NCBI GenBank assembly: GCA_021850805.1
Contig: JAJZKO010000004.1
Location: forward strand, 1 to 64,000
Reading direction: 5' to 3'
Length of the DNA stretch: 64,000 nt
From: Microcaldota archaeon
Lineage (GTDB): Archaea; Micrarchaeota; Micrarchaeia; Micrarchaeales; CABMGC01
Positions 33,031 through 42,090 of the stretch are shown in pieces. The position numbers and the translations under genes are program-made. Positions within the stretch are counted from its first letter, which is position 1. Each line of letters starts with the position of its first letter. Under the pieces are notes generated by a model. The model had not been told where the DNA came from. It did not search any database and was given only the letters and a program-made list of their open reading frames with translations.

Positions 33031-35226
33031 TTAACCATTCTTGCCCTTCTTCTTTTCTTTTTCGCTTATCGGTATGGTGAACCAGAAGTCGCTTCCCACT
33101 CCTACTTCTGACCTGACGTGCATCTTCCCTCCATGCAGGTTTACTATCTCCTTCACTATTGTCAGTCCAAGCCCCGTGCCGGATCCTTCCTGCTTCGTAA
33201 GGCCGCGCCTCTGAAGCTGATAAAACTTCTTGAATATCTTTCCTATGTCATCCTTGTTTATACCTATGCCTGTATCCTTAACATCCACCCTGACGCTCCT
33301 GCCAACCTTTGTTATATACACCTCTACAGAGCCTTTCTCAGTAAACTTTATTGCATTGGTTATCAGATTTACGAAAACCTGTATCAATCTATTTGGATCA
33401 GCACTCACACGCGGCACATTATAATCTACATGCCATCCGAAGCCCACTCCCTTCCTTGAACAGAGCTCGCTCAGGGAGCGTATGCTCGGATGCTGTCCAA
33501 GCTCCTCAAGGTTTACCTGCTGGTAATCCAACCTTATCTTGTTAGCTGAGAACTTGGCCACGTCAAGCACCTGCATTATAAGGTCCATCAGCCTGTTCAG
33601 GTCGCCCATCATGGTGTTCAATATGTCATTCTGCTCGTCTGTCAGCTTGCCAAACTCGCCATCTACCATAAGCTTCATGAAGCCGTATACTGCAGTTATC
33701 GGGGTCTTCAGGTCATGGGATATATTATATATAAACTGGGTCTGTAGCTCAAGCTCTGACTTATAATTCTTCAGTTCCTTGTTGCTCTTGTCAAATGCAT
33801 CTTCGAGCTGCTGCATCTGTCTCTTCGTCCTAAGCTCCTTGTTTATTATGTAGTATCCGCAAACCTCCCCATCCGCATCCCTCTCAGGCGTTATTGACTG
33901 GTAACATGGTATAAGCTCGTCTGTCCCCTTTGCCACCATATTGACCAGTACGTCAGTAATCGGGCTCCTGTTGGCTTTGGCTATAGACAAAGAATTGCTT
34001 ATCTTGTTCTGACTCTCTATATCTGCACATATTACCGAGAAAGGCTTCCCAATTATCTCCTGATTCCTATATCCAAAGAGTGCTTCGGATCCCTTATTGA
34101 AAAAATTTATGTAGCCGTTGGTGTCTATCCTGAAGATGGCATCGCTTGAGAGGTGCGTCAGGGTGTCAAGCCCAGCTTTGATAGAGTTCAGATAACCTGA
34201 GGAGTCCCGCCTGAGCACTATATGATACCTGTCCTCAAACCTGTAGAAAATACACTGAAATCTCTTTGTTACCTGGTTCCCAAAATCCAATTCCAGCGCG
34301 ACTTCCCCCTTCCCGGCTGTAAGTTTCTCTAAGAAATCTTCCCTTCCGCTTACTATATTCTCGGTGAACGCTTTTCCCAAAAACAAACCCGCCTCATCGC
34401 CATAACCGCCACACCAGGTCACCTTAAGTGACTTATCAAGTATCAAATAATGCTGCTCTGGGAGGCTCTCGAGGAAATCAAGCCTTTCTTTGAGCTCTGC
34501 TGTCTCGGTAAAGTCATCAACTACGCAAAGGTTTGCGTTATTATTTATCTGGGTAAGAAGGAGCCTTAACCTGTGGCTCCTGTACTGAACATCTATCATA
34601 CTCCCAAAGGGCATCTCCCCATGTATCCCGAACTCAGCGCGAAGATTGATCTTTGATGCTTCAGCAGGTGACATCCCAAAGATATTCAGAAACGACTTAT
34701 TTGCCTTGAGTACCTTTCCGTCAGAATTGAAAACTGCCTGAGGCACGAAGCTATCGAACGCAGCGTCGAAATATCGCGCCGCGGCAAAACTCTTATCCTT
34801 CTCCGCCCTAAATGCAACCATATACTCCATAAGCTCCTTAAGATAGCCTATCCATACCATCTGCCTGTCTTCGAATACGTATTCCTTTTTAGAAAGTAGG
34901 GTGACAGTGCCAATTGGTTTTGAATCGAGTATAACAGGCAATATCAGGCAGCTCTTAAATCCGCTTCTGAAGTAGTTTATCAGCTCTGGAAAAGAAGAGT
35001 AGTCGCTAAGCCTGTTATCCACATAATACCTCATAGTATTGTAAACCATATCCTCAGATGCTGTTCTGGTCCTTTCATTGTAAGGCTTAGGAATGACTTC
35101 CTCGAAATGGAGTTCGGTTTTTATCAGCTCGGCAAACCCATCGAGCAATTTTACCGGAGAGCCCTGTTTCTCGCTTAATTCCTTAACTTTTAGGATAAGA
35201 TTGCCGTAATCCGGAACGTAGTCCAT
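33031..35226 (-). CDS. Sensor histidine kinase with GAF- and PAS-type domains
   Basis: Soluble kinase of 731 residues with no membrane segment after the chosen start. Order: GAF-like domain (about 1-160), three PAS-like domains (about 165-465, the third with DAIFRIDTNGYINFFNKG), a coiled linker, HisKA with phospho-site NISHDLKTP, and HATPase boxes NLITNAIKF, DTGIGIN and GSGTGLGLT. It senses something inside the cell. The track ORF starts 37 codons earlier; ATG 35226 sits about 26 bp from a TATA box that is shared with the divergent fibrillarin gene. Confidence 0.92.
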   Translation of the reverse strand: MDYVPDYGNLILKVKELSEKQGSPVKLLDGFAELIKTELHFEEVIPKPYNERTRTASEDMVYNTMRYYVDNRLSDYSSFPELINYFRSGFKSCLILPVILDSKPIGTVTLLSKKEYVFEDRQMVWIGYLKELMEYMVAFRAEKDKSFAAARYFDAAFDSFVPQAVFNSDGKVLKANKSFLNIFGMSPAEASKINLRAEFGIHGEMPFGSMIDVQYRSHRLRLLLTQINNNANLCVVDDFTETAELKERLDFLESLPEQHYLILDKSLKVTWCGGYGDEAGLFLGKAFTENIVSGREDFLEKLTAGKGEVALELDFGNQVTKRFQCIFYRFEDRYHIVLRRDSSGYLNSIKAGLDTLTHLSSDAIFRIDTNGYINFFNKGSEALFGYRNQEIIGKPFSVICADIESQNKISNSLSIAKANRSPITDVLVNMVAKGTDELIPCYQSITPERDADGEVCGYYIINKELRTKRQMQQLEDAFDKSNKELKNYKSELELQTQFIYNISHDLKTPITAVYGFMKLMVDGEFGKLTDEQNDILNTMMGDLNRLMDLIMQVLDVAKFSANKIRLDYQQVNLEELGQHPSIRSLSELCSRKGVGFGWHVDYNVPRVSADPNRLIQVFVNLITNAIKFTEKGSVEVYITKVGRSVRVDVKDTGIGINKDDIGKIFKKFYQLQRRGLTKQEGSGTGLGLTIVKEIVNLHGGKMHVRSEVGVGSDFWFTIPISEKEKKKGKNG

Positions 35227-35244
35227 GAATAAGAATTGCTTAGA

Positions 35245-35259
35245 AACTTTATAAAAGTT
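35245..35259. promoter_or_regulatory. Shared palindromic TATA box, kinase/fibrillarin
   Basis: AACTTTATAAAAGTT is close to a perfect palindrome. Its centre is 26 bp from the kinase ATG on the minus strand and 25 bp from the fibrillarin ATG on the plus strand, the normal TATA-to-start distance in both directions. Both messages would be leaderless and compete for one TBP site. Confidence 0.65.
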
Positions 35260-35276
35260 AACAAAAAAGCAAATAT

Positions 35277-35954
35277 ATGGAAAACGAGAAAAGGACAGCG
35301 CCCGCAATAAAATACATAGGCGGCTATCTCGCCACAAAAAAGCTAAAGGGGTCGTCAGGGGATCGGAAGGAGGAAGTCATCGAGAATGGCGTCGTGTACC
35401 GCCTATGGAACCCATATAACAGCAAGCTTTCTGCGGCAATAATATCCGGACTTAAAAATATGCACATAAGGGAAGGAAGCAAAGTCCTCTATCTCGGTGC
35501 AGCTAATGGAACAACCTGCAGCCATATAAGCGATATAATAGGGCCTGAGGGTGTAATATACTGCGTTGAGATATCCGAAAGGAGCATGAGGGACTTGTTG
35601 CAGGTGTGTGAGACCAGGCCTAATATGATACCAATACTATCAGATGCCAGAAACACAGATTCATACGCCGCAGAGCTAAGCGGGATAGACATAATATATC
35701 AAGATGTCTCGGCAAGGGACCAGGCAGAGATACTCCTTGCCAATAAAGAGTTCCTTAAACCAGGCGGATATGCTTATGTGGCAATAAAATCACAGAGCAT
35801 AGACGTCTCAAAAGACCCAAGAGACATATACAAGGAATTCATTAGCAAGGTCTCAAAGGAGATGGAGCTGATCGAGACAATAGACATTAACAGATACGAC
35901 AAGATGCACCTATTTGTTATTTTTAGAAAACCTATAAAAAGCCCAAATAAGTAA
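35277..35954 (+). CDS. flpA: Fibrillarin, C/D-box 2'-O-methyltransferase
   Basis: Catalytic subunit of the C/D guide-RNA machine that methylates rRNA and tRNA. VLYLGAANGTTCSHISDI is the AdoMet-binding motif, YQDVSARDQAEI the following Asp-containing motif, and YVAIKSQSID carries the catalytic Lys. The N-terminal beta-hairpin domain is short. 225 residues, normal for archaea. Its usual partner Nop5 is not adjacent. A promoter shared with the kinase gene gives a leaderless start. Confidence 0.96.
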   Translation: MENEKRTAPAIKYIGGYLATKKLKGSSGDRKEEVIENGVVYRLWNPYNSKLSAAIISGLKNMHIREGSKVLYLGAANGTTCSHISDIIGPEGVIYCVEISERSMRDLLQVCETRPNMIPILSDARNTDSYAAELSGIDIIYQDVSARDQAEILLANKEFLKPGGYAYVAIKSQSIDVSKDPRDIYKEFISKVSKEMELIETIDINRYDKMHLFVIFRKPIKSPNK

Positions 35955-35962
35955 TTTATTTC

Positions 35963-36802
35963 ATGAAGCCCAAGCGGATCAGCACCATAATAGTTAATGA
36001 AGCAATAGCCACTGACATTAACTCATTCAGCCAGATAGAATGCCCGTGCTGCGGCATGGAAATACTGTCTGCAGATGGGCACTCTGGATTCTGCCAGTTC
36101 TGCGAATACTACACAAACACCAACTATATACAGAACGTGCCAGACACCGTACAGAAAGGTGACTTCACCGCAGCCTTAAAGAAAGCCGACTTGCCAGCAG
36201 CATCCAGGATTCTGGAAAAAATGGTCGTGGCAAACAAACCAGAAATATTCTACCTCGCAGGCAACTTTTACGCTTACTTCTCAGACTCAATATACATGGA
36301 TGTGAATTACGCATCAGAAGGATTCATGGAGAAAAATTCCGAGCACAGGACCAACAGCGAGTTTGAATTCAACTCCATGCACCTTACCTCCAAATCACGC
36401 GAGTACTTCTACAAACTGCTCAAGATTACAAACGCAGAGAAAGAGGACCAATCCATAGTATTCCTGAGGTTCATGTCCTACATGAAGCTCAAAAAACATG
36501 CCGAGGCAGAATGGGAGCTAAACAGTCTAAGAACTTTGTCAAAGGATGCGATGCTGGTGCAATATGCCTCTGCCGTATTTTACGCGCGAACAGAGAAGGA
36601 GCCAGACGCCTCGCATATAATCCCTCTCCTGCAAAACAAAACAACAAACGCATACTACTATCTTGCCAAGATGCTTATTAACCAAAAGCAATTCTCATAC
36701 GCAGAGGAGCTACTAAAAAAGATAAACAAATCAACAATAATGCCAAGCGCAATATACGAATCGTTTGTATTGAAAGGCCTGCGCGCGGCGTCAGGGCTCT
36801 GA
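35963..36802 (+). CDS. Hypothetical protein, zinc ribbon plus TPR-like helices
   Basis: The N-terminus has CPCCGME and CQFCEYY (about residues 28-49), a C4 zinc ribbon. From about residue 60 onward the protein reads as paired helices with TPR-like periodicity (for example SKDAMLVQYASAVFYA and YYYLAKMLINQKQFSYAEELL). No family is recognised. It starts eight bases after fibrillarin, so it is probably co-transcribed and might assist an RNA or protein-assembly process. That role is inferred only from position. Confidence 0.6.
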   Translation: MKPKRISTIIVNEAIATDINSFSQIECPCCGMEILSADGHSGFCQFCEYYTNTNYIQNVPDTVQKGDFTAALKKADLPAASRILEKMVVANKPEIFYLAGNFYAYFSDSIYMDVNYASEGFMEKNSEHRTNSEFEFNSMHLTSKSREYFYKLLKITNAEKEDQSIVFLRFMSYMKLKKHAEAEWELNSLRTLSKDAMLVQYASAVFYARTEKEPDASHIIPLLQNKTTNAYYYLAKMLINQKQFSYAEELLKKINKSTIMPSAIYESFVLKGLRAASGL

Positions 36803-36899
36803 TTATCCGTGCCGCACGGGCATTACAAGCACATATTTAAAAAGAAGAAGCACTAATGGATTAATACTAGGCTCAGTTCCAATCCTAATAAATGGTTGA

Positions 36900-38687
36900 A
36901 TGGTTAATTCCTACGAAAGGGATTATGCATTTCTGTCTAATGGCTTTACCTCAATCATAGAGCTGAATGGCTCTGTGGAATGGTTCCCATGCCCGAGGTT
37001 CGATTCGCCCTCCATATTCTCAAGCCTGCTTGATGATTCAAAGGGCGGGCATTTCTCCATAAGGCCCGAGAACGCCGAATATTCAATAAAATCCAATTAT
37101 CTGGATAACAGCCTTGTTCTCCAAAACGAATTTTCCACCGAGAAAGGAAAAATAAACATTACAGATTTTATGCCTCTGGGGGTAATAGGAATATCCCGCA
37201 TATACGAATCTTCGATTCCATTCATAGCGGAGATAAAGCCAGCATTCGAATACGGCCTCATAGCCCCATCAATAGAGGAGGTTGAAGGCGGTATGGTCTT
37301 CAAGAATACCAAGTCAAAGGAGGGCTTCGAGATAAGCATAAAGGGAGATTACGAGATACTTGACGAAGGAGTCGTACGCATAAAGCCAGGAAAGGGCTAT
37401 CTCTTTGGCCTTTACTCAAGAGACATGAAGTATGGCCTTTTCGGCACCGGAAGCTCTGTGTACAACGATCCTTATGAATCCCTTGCATTCTCACTAAGGT
37501 ATTGGAGCGAGCAGATACCGAAAAGCAAGAGGATAGAAGAACTGCAGGAAACAAAGTTGAAGGCTGTGTATTACAGGTCCTTGTCGGTAATCCTGGGTCT
37601 CATATACCTGCCATCAGGTGCTGCAGTGGCAGCAGCTACTGCATCATTCCCTGAAATATTCGGAAAGTCACGGAACTGGGATTACAGGTACACCTGGGTC
37701 AGAGACGCATCATTTGCTGCGGAGGCCCTTACAAAAGCAGGCAACCTCTCCAAGGCAAAGCGCATAATAAGCTTCCTGATAAGCGTCATAGATCCCGGGT
37801 CGTCCAAGAGTTTTGACCATCCACTGTATTCCATAGACGGAACGTATCCACAGGCAGAGGAAGTTCTTAATTGGCTTAAGGGGCACAAGAAATCGAAACC
37901 AGTAAGGATAGGCAACGAAGCGTATACACAGGTGCAGAAGGACATAGAGGGCGAATTTGCCAGCGCCTTTTACACATACATACAGAACTCCGGAGATATA
38001 ACTTATCTCAACGAGAACTGGTGGGCAATAGAGTCAATAGCTAAATATACAAAAAATTCCTGGAAATCAAAGTCGGTAAGCCTTTGGGAAGAGAGGGCGC
38101 ACGGAGAGAGCTATGTACACACCAAGGTAATGGAATGGACGGCGCTCGACAGGGCTTACAAGCTTGCCCTTATAGCAGGGGAAACGGATTCCGCAGAAGA
38201 TTGGAAAGCAGCAAGCAAAGAGATAAGGGATGAAGTACTTACACAAGGAATATCAGAAAAACAAAAATGTTTCGTAAACTATTACGGATCAGAAGAGGTT
38301 GACGCGGCGCTCCTGACACTGCCAATCTACGATTTTGTAAAAGCTGACGACCCGATATTCCTGGCGACCTTGAAGAAGATAGAAAAGGATCTCTCAATAG
38401 GCGATGGAATGTATATACGTTACCGGAACGACTTCATAGGGGAAGTGGCACATCCGTTCACGCTCATAAATACATGGATGTCAAGAGTATACACTAGGCT
38501 TGGGGAAAACCACAAGGCTATAGAAGTCCTATCACGCCTTGCAGAGCACTCAATGAGCCTTAACCTATTTTCCGAGCACGTTGAGCAATCGACTAGAGAG
38601 CCAAGGGGAAACTTCCCGCAACTTTTCCCCCACGCCGGATTCGTAGATGCACTTACCGAATATAAGGAGAAGTTCCACAGCCCATAG
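36900..38687 (+). CDS. GH15 glycoside hydrolase (glucoamylase or trehalase)
   Basis: An (alpha/alpha)6-barrel enzyme preceded by a beta-sandwich domain (about 1-210). Catalytic-domain marks are NWDYRYTWVRDASF, VMEWTALDRAYKLA (general acid region) and the C-terminal SEHVEQSTREPRGNFPQ (general base region). No signal peptide, so it acts in the cytoplasm. GH15 enzymes of Thermoplasma act as trehalases, and the presence of otsAB in this window makes that a serious alternative to glucoamylase. A TATA-like ATATTTAAAAAG lies about 60 bp before the ATG. Confidence 0.9.
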   Translation: MVNSYERDYAFLSNGFTSIIELNGSVEWFPCPRFDSPSIFSSLLDDSKGGHFSIRPENAEYSIKSNYLDNSLVLQNEFSTEKGKINITDFMPLGVIGISRIYESSIPFIAEIKPAFEYGLIAPSIEEVEGGMVFKNTKSKEGFEISIKGDYEILDEGVVRIKPGKGYLFGLYSRDMKYGLFGTGSSVYNDPYESLAFSLRYWSEQIPKSKRIEELQETKLKAVYYRSLSVILGLIYLPSGAAVAAATASFPEIFGKSRNWDYRYTWVRDASFAAEALTKAGNLSKAKRIISFLISVIDPGSSKSFDHPLYSIDGTYPQAEEVLNWLKGHKKSKPVRIGNEAYTQVQKDIEGEFASAFYTYIQNSGDITYLNENWWAIESIAKYTKNSWKSKSVSLWEERAHGESYVHTKVMEWTALDRAYKLALIAGETDSAEDWKAASKEIRDEVLTQGISEKQKCFVNYYGSEEVDAALLTLPIYDFVKADDPIFLATLKKIEKDLSIGDGMYIRYRNDFIGEVAHPFTLINTWMSRVYTRLGENHKAIEVLSRLAEHSMSLNLFSEHVEQSTREPRGNFPQLFPHAGFVDALTEYKEKFHSP

Positions 38688-38701
38688 GCAAGTAGATCAG
38701 C

Positions 38702-40120
38702 CTACCCCTTAACTACCCCTATGGGAACGTTTCTCGAGACCAGCGAGGCAAGTCCTGCTCCAGAAACTACCCCTACAACATCATCTATATCTTTGTAGAC
38801 CCACTCTGCCTCTTCACTTACCAACTTCCTGCTCTTGATCCTCAGTTCTATACCTTTCTGCTCCATCGATTCGAAAGTCCTGCTCTGCGGTATCTCGCGC
38901 AAGGCCCTGTGCCTTGACATTACCCTTCCTGCTCCATGGCACGCAGATCCGAAAGTTTCATCCAGTGCACCTTCCGCACCGCATAGTATGTAACTGGCGG
39001 TACCCATGCTGCCTGGTATAAGAACAGGTTGCCCGAAAGAGATATAGGATTTAGGGACGTCTTTTGAACCTTTAGGAAGCGAGCGTGTCGCGCCCTTCCT
39101 GTGTACATACAATTTCTTCCTGGAACCTCCTACCTTGTGCTCTTCAAGTTTCACTATGTTGTGTGCAACATCGTATAACACCTGCATGCCCATCTCATCT
39201 GCACTCTTCCCAAAAACCTTCTCAAATGATCTCCTAACCGAGTCTGTAATCAGCTGCCTGTTAGAGAATGCAAAATTGACTGCGCACTTCATTGCCTTGA
39301 TGTAACTCTCTGCTTCCTTGCTTCCTACATAGGCATAGCTTAACTCGGGGTCTTCAAGGGCAATCCCCTTCCTACTGCGGTATTCTGCGAGTTCCATAAG
39401 GTAATCTGTACATATCTGATGCCCAAACCCACGTGAGCCTGTATGTACCATAACAACCACCTGATCCCTGAAAAGGCCGAAGGCCTCTGCTGTGCGTTCA
39501 TCAAATAGCTGCTCAACTTTCTGCAGCTCAAGGAAATGGTTGCCTGCCCCTAGCGTACCAATCTGGTTAAGCCCCCTCTTTTTTGCAAAGCTGCTAACCG
39601 CGCCAAAATCTGCACCCTCCATAAATCCCCCTTCTTCTATGAATTTCGGATCGGAATCAAACCCGTATCCCTTCTCTATGAGGTAACCTATCCCTTCCTC
39701 GCTGACTCTCTTTAGATCGGCTTCCCCAAATCCTATATTATTCTTGCTGCCAACACCGCTTGGAACATTGGTGAACAACGAATCAAGAAGGCGGCCAATA
39801 GACCCTTTTATTTCAGAGTGCCTGAATGAGGTAAGTATCACCCGTACTCCGCAGTTTATATCATACCCAACCGCACCAGGCGATATTATCCCATCATCAG
39901 CATCGAATGCCGCGACGCCTCCGACAGGGAACCCGTAACCTTCATGGCCATCCGGCATGACAATTACATCCTCAACAAGGCCGGGCAGGTGTGACGCATT
40001 CAATGCCTGCTTGAGCGTCTCGTCCCCTTTCATTATATCCATCATGCGACTATTCGAATACACCTTAACCCGCGAAGAATCTATCCTAAACCTGAATTCA
40101 TCAAGCTTCTTTACAATCAT
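38702..40120 (-). CDS. rtcB: RNA-splicing ligase RtcB
   Basis: Joins 2',3'-cyclic phosphate and 5'-OH ends, completing archaeal tRNA splicing. Metal and guanylate-binding marks are MPDGHEGYGFPVGG, GYDINCGVR, GTLGAGNHFLE, HTGSRGFGHQ and the nucleophile His in CHGAGRVMSR. The length, 472 residues, shows no intein, which this gene often carries in archaea. It has direct local relevance: four tRNA genes in the window have introns. The splicing endonuclease is not in the window. Confidence 0.96.
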   Translation of the reverse strand: MIVKKLDEFRFRIDSSRVKVYSNSRMMDIMKGDETLKQALNASHLPGLVEDVIVMPDGHEGYGFPVGGVAAFDADDGIISPGAVGYDINCGVRVILTSFRHSEIKGSIGRLLDSLFTNVPSGVGSKNNIGFGEADLKRVSEEGIGYLIEKGYGFDSDPKFIEEGGFMEGADFGAVSSFAKKRGLNQIGTLGAGNHFLELQKVEQLFDERTAEAFGLFRDQVVVMVHTGSRGFGHQICTDYLMELAEYRSRKGIALEDPELSYAYVGSKEAESYIKAMKCAVNFAFSNRQLITDSVRRSFEKVFGKSADEMGMQVLYDVAHNIVKLEEHKVGGSRKKLYVHRKGATRSLPKGSKDVPKSYISFGQPVLIPGSMGTASYILCGAEGALDETFGSACHGAGRVMSRHRALREIPQSRTFESMEQKGIELRIKSRKLVSEEAEWVYKDIDDVVGVVSGAGLASLVSRNVPIGVVKG

Positions 40121-40219
40121 AATCCCGCCAAATTACACATAAGAATAACAATAATTCAAACAGCCAAATAATCACTATACATCCTTCAATATCTATATAA
40201 CATTGCATTTACAATCTGC

Positions 40220-40234
40220 CTGCATCTAATGCAG
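40220..40234 (+). other. Small hairpin in the rtcB/tRNA-Leu gap
   Basis: CTGCAT-CTA-ATGCAG is a perfect 6-bp hairpin followed by a T-rich stretch, and CTATATAAC about 25 bp before it resembles a TATA box. The 233-base gap otherwise holds AT-rich DNA and, near 40320, the TTTTAAAC promoter of tRNA-Leu. The hairpin could start a short transcript or be chance. Confidence 0.25.
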
Positions 40235-40353
40235 TGAATTTTATTTTCGGACCACTTCTACCATAGACAATACCGATTAGGGTAAGTATTAAATATGAGA
40301 AATGCCTACATAAATTAAGCTTTTAAACATTGTATATTAAGTACTATGTTTAT

Positions 40354-40450
40354 GCAGGGATGGCGGAGCCAGGTCAAACGCGGCAGACTCAAGATCTGTT
40401 GACTTAGGTCTGCGGGAGTTCAATAACAAGAACAAATCTCCCTCCCTGCA
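40354..40450 (+). tRNA. tRNA-Leu (CAA) with 12-nt insertion (intron) in the T loop
   Basis: Class II tRNA: acceptor GCAGGGA/TCCCTGC, anticodon stem GCAGA/TCTGT with loop CTCAAGA (anticodon CAA), variable arm with GAC-TTAG-GTC, T stem GGGAG/CTCCC, discriminator A. The T loop spans 19 bases (40419-40437) where 7 are normal. Removing 12 bases at any of three equivalent positions restores TTCAAAT. UUC at the loop start can pair with GAA inside the insert, leaving a 3' bulge, like a relaxed bulge-helix-bulge. The CTTTTAAAC box about 30 bp upstream is a promoter. Confidence 0.85.
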
Positions 40451-40473
40451 TTGCGTAGTTATGTGGTGATTAG

Positions 40474-41217
40474 TTGGTAACGAAAAAGAATCCAGAAACG
40501 AGAAAAAAGCCCCAGAAATTTGCGAAGAAGGTTGCAAAGAAAAGCATCTCCAAACACACAAAACCAAAGCCCAAACAGAAGTTGAAGGATTCGGTAATGC
40601 TTGACATACCTCTTTATCCGCAGACCGAGGAATTTACCAGCTCTGCGGCTTCGGCAATGATGGTAATAAAGTATCTGAATCCTGCATATAAGCTCAGAAA
40701 AGAAGAAGAATTTGTGATATGGCAGGAAGCAGTCAACGGCAGCGTATGGCACGGATCCAAATACGGTCTTGCATATGCGCTAGGCAAGAGGATAGGCGGC
40801 GTTGGGATAGTCAGTAACACGAAAGACGAAGGCTATGAAAGGAAGCTTGCAGTATACGAGAACATAAATCTTGATACACTCACAGCATCATTCAATGAGA
40901 TAAGGCAGAAATCCCAGACGCTAAATATCTCGGAAGAGCAGTCAGAGGTAACCACGTCAACAATAAAGAAAGCCCTCTCCAGCAACCAGATACCGATAGT
41001 CCTTATTGATGTCAAAGCAATAAATTCCATACCCGAACCATCCCCACACTGGGTGGTGGTGAAGGGCTACGATAAGGACGCATTCTACATAAACGACCCT
41101 TACTCAAACAGCACAATAAGCATAGACACCGAGGTATTCAAGGCAGCCCTCGGGTTCGACAACGATAAGCATATGGTATATGTAGATTCAAGGGCAGCCA
41201 AAAGAAAGAAAGGCTGA
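40474..41217 (+). CDS. C39-like papain-fold protein lacking the catalytic Cys
   Basis: After a 38-residue Lys/Pro-rich N-terminus, the sequence IPLYPQTEEFTSSAASAMMV matches the start of peptidase C39-like domains, where the normal form is Q.....CG. Here the cysteine is replaced by serine (S56). The later His (SPHWVVVKGYD) and the NDPY segment remain. It may therefore bind peptides or be a divergent enzyme. The TTG start is supported by GGTGAT ending three bases before it. The gene begins 24 bases after tRNA-Leu and converges with pcn. Confidence 0.65.
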   Translation: MVTKKNPETRKKPQKFAKKVAKKSISKHTKPKPKQKLKDSVMLDIPLYPQTEEFTSSAASAMMVIKYLNPAYKLRKEEEFVIWQEAVNGSVWHGSKYGLAYALGKRIGGVGIVSNTKDEGYERKLAVYENINLDTLTASFNEIRQKSQTLNISEEQSEVTTSTIKKALSSNQIPIVLIDVKAINSIPEPSPHWVVVKGYDKDAFYINDPYSNSTISIDTEVFKAALGFDNDKHMVYVDSRAAKRKKG

Positions 41218-41235
41218 CACCAATCAGATAAATAG

Positions 41236-41979
41236 CTATTCTTCTATGTACGGTGCAAGGAAATAGGTTATCTGCGCATCTCCTATGGGATAGCTGACTT
41301 TTAATGGCTCATTAGTCTTAAGCGATATATTAATGGGCACTCCTGCAGGGCATGATTTTACCATATTCTCAAGGAACTCCAAGTTAAATACCGAATCTGC
41401 GTTCTTTGTAGCTGACACCTTCTTCGTCACTGCACCATCCGCCTGATGCTGTTCCTCAAGCTCTCCTGAATCTCCTCTTGCACTTATTCCAAAATGATCT
41501 TTTGAAGCCCTCAATGAGATGTAAGAAGATATCAGACTTGCATCCTTTATTATCTCCCTAAGCGCATCCCCTCCAATCTCTATATTCGCATCGAATTCTA
41601 TCGATGGCTCCTTCTCTGCGCCCTTTCTGGCTTCCACCATCTGCATAACATATCTCCTGCTCCCGTTCTGGCTTATAAACTCAAAGACGACCTTATTCCC
41701 GCTGTCCTTCATGACAAGGGATTCGTTGTCCCTGGCCCTTGAGAGTATCTTGCTCAGGTTCTCCAGATTAAGGCCTATATTCGCATCCTTGTCTATCTTA
41801 AACTTGGTGAATGCCTTATTAGGTATGAAAAAAGATACCATGCTTATGCTTGAAGGATCCATGGCCTTAAGCCCGATGCCCTCCTTGCTTATGTTAAAAA
41901 TACCCTCATCAACAAGGCTTACTATGGACGAAACACAGTCTCTCCAATATCTTGCGTTGCTGAGTTCTAGTTCAAACAT
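41236..41979 (-). CDS. pcn: DNA polymerase sliding clamp PCNA
   Basis: Trimeric ring that tethers replication and repair proteins to DNA. The N-terminal FELELSNARYWRDCVSSIVSLV, the LKAMDPSSISMVSFFIP segment, and the C-terminal KVSYPIGDAQITYFLAPYIEE are characteristic. 247 residues, normal size. It is a single copy in this window and would be loaded by the RFC at 3.7-4.7 kb. The divergent dtdA gene lies just upstream. Confidence 0.96.
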   Translation of the reverse strand: MFELELSNARYWRDCVSSIVSLVDEGIFNISKEGIGLKAMDPSSISMVSFFIPNKAFTKFKIDKDANIGLNLENLSKILSRARDNESLVMKDSGNKVVFEFISQNGSRRYVMQMVEARKGAEKEPSIEFDANIEIGGDALREIIKDASLISSYISLRASKDHFGISARGDSGELEEQHQADGAVTKKVSATKNADSVFNLEFLENMVKSCPAGVPINISLKTNEPLKVSYPIGDAQITYFLAPYIEE

Positions 41980-42090
41980 AAAACCACATTATTATTGAAC
42001 ACGATAATAATAAATAACCTACTTATCGATAATAAATCAGTAGAACCGGCTCCTCCAGGACCAAATCTGAAACCGAGTAATGGCCATAGT

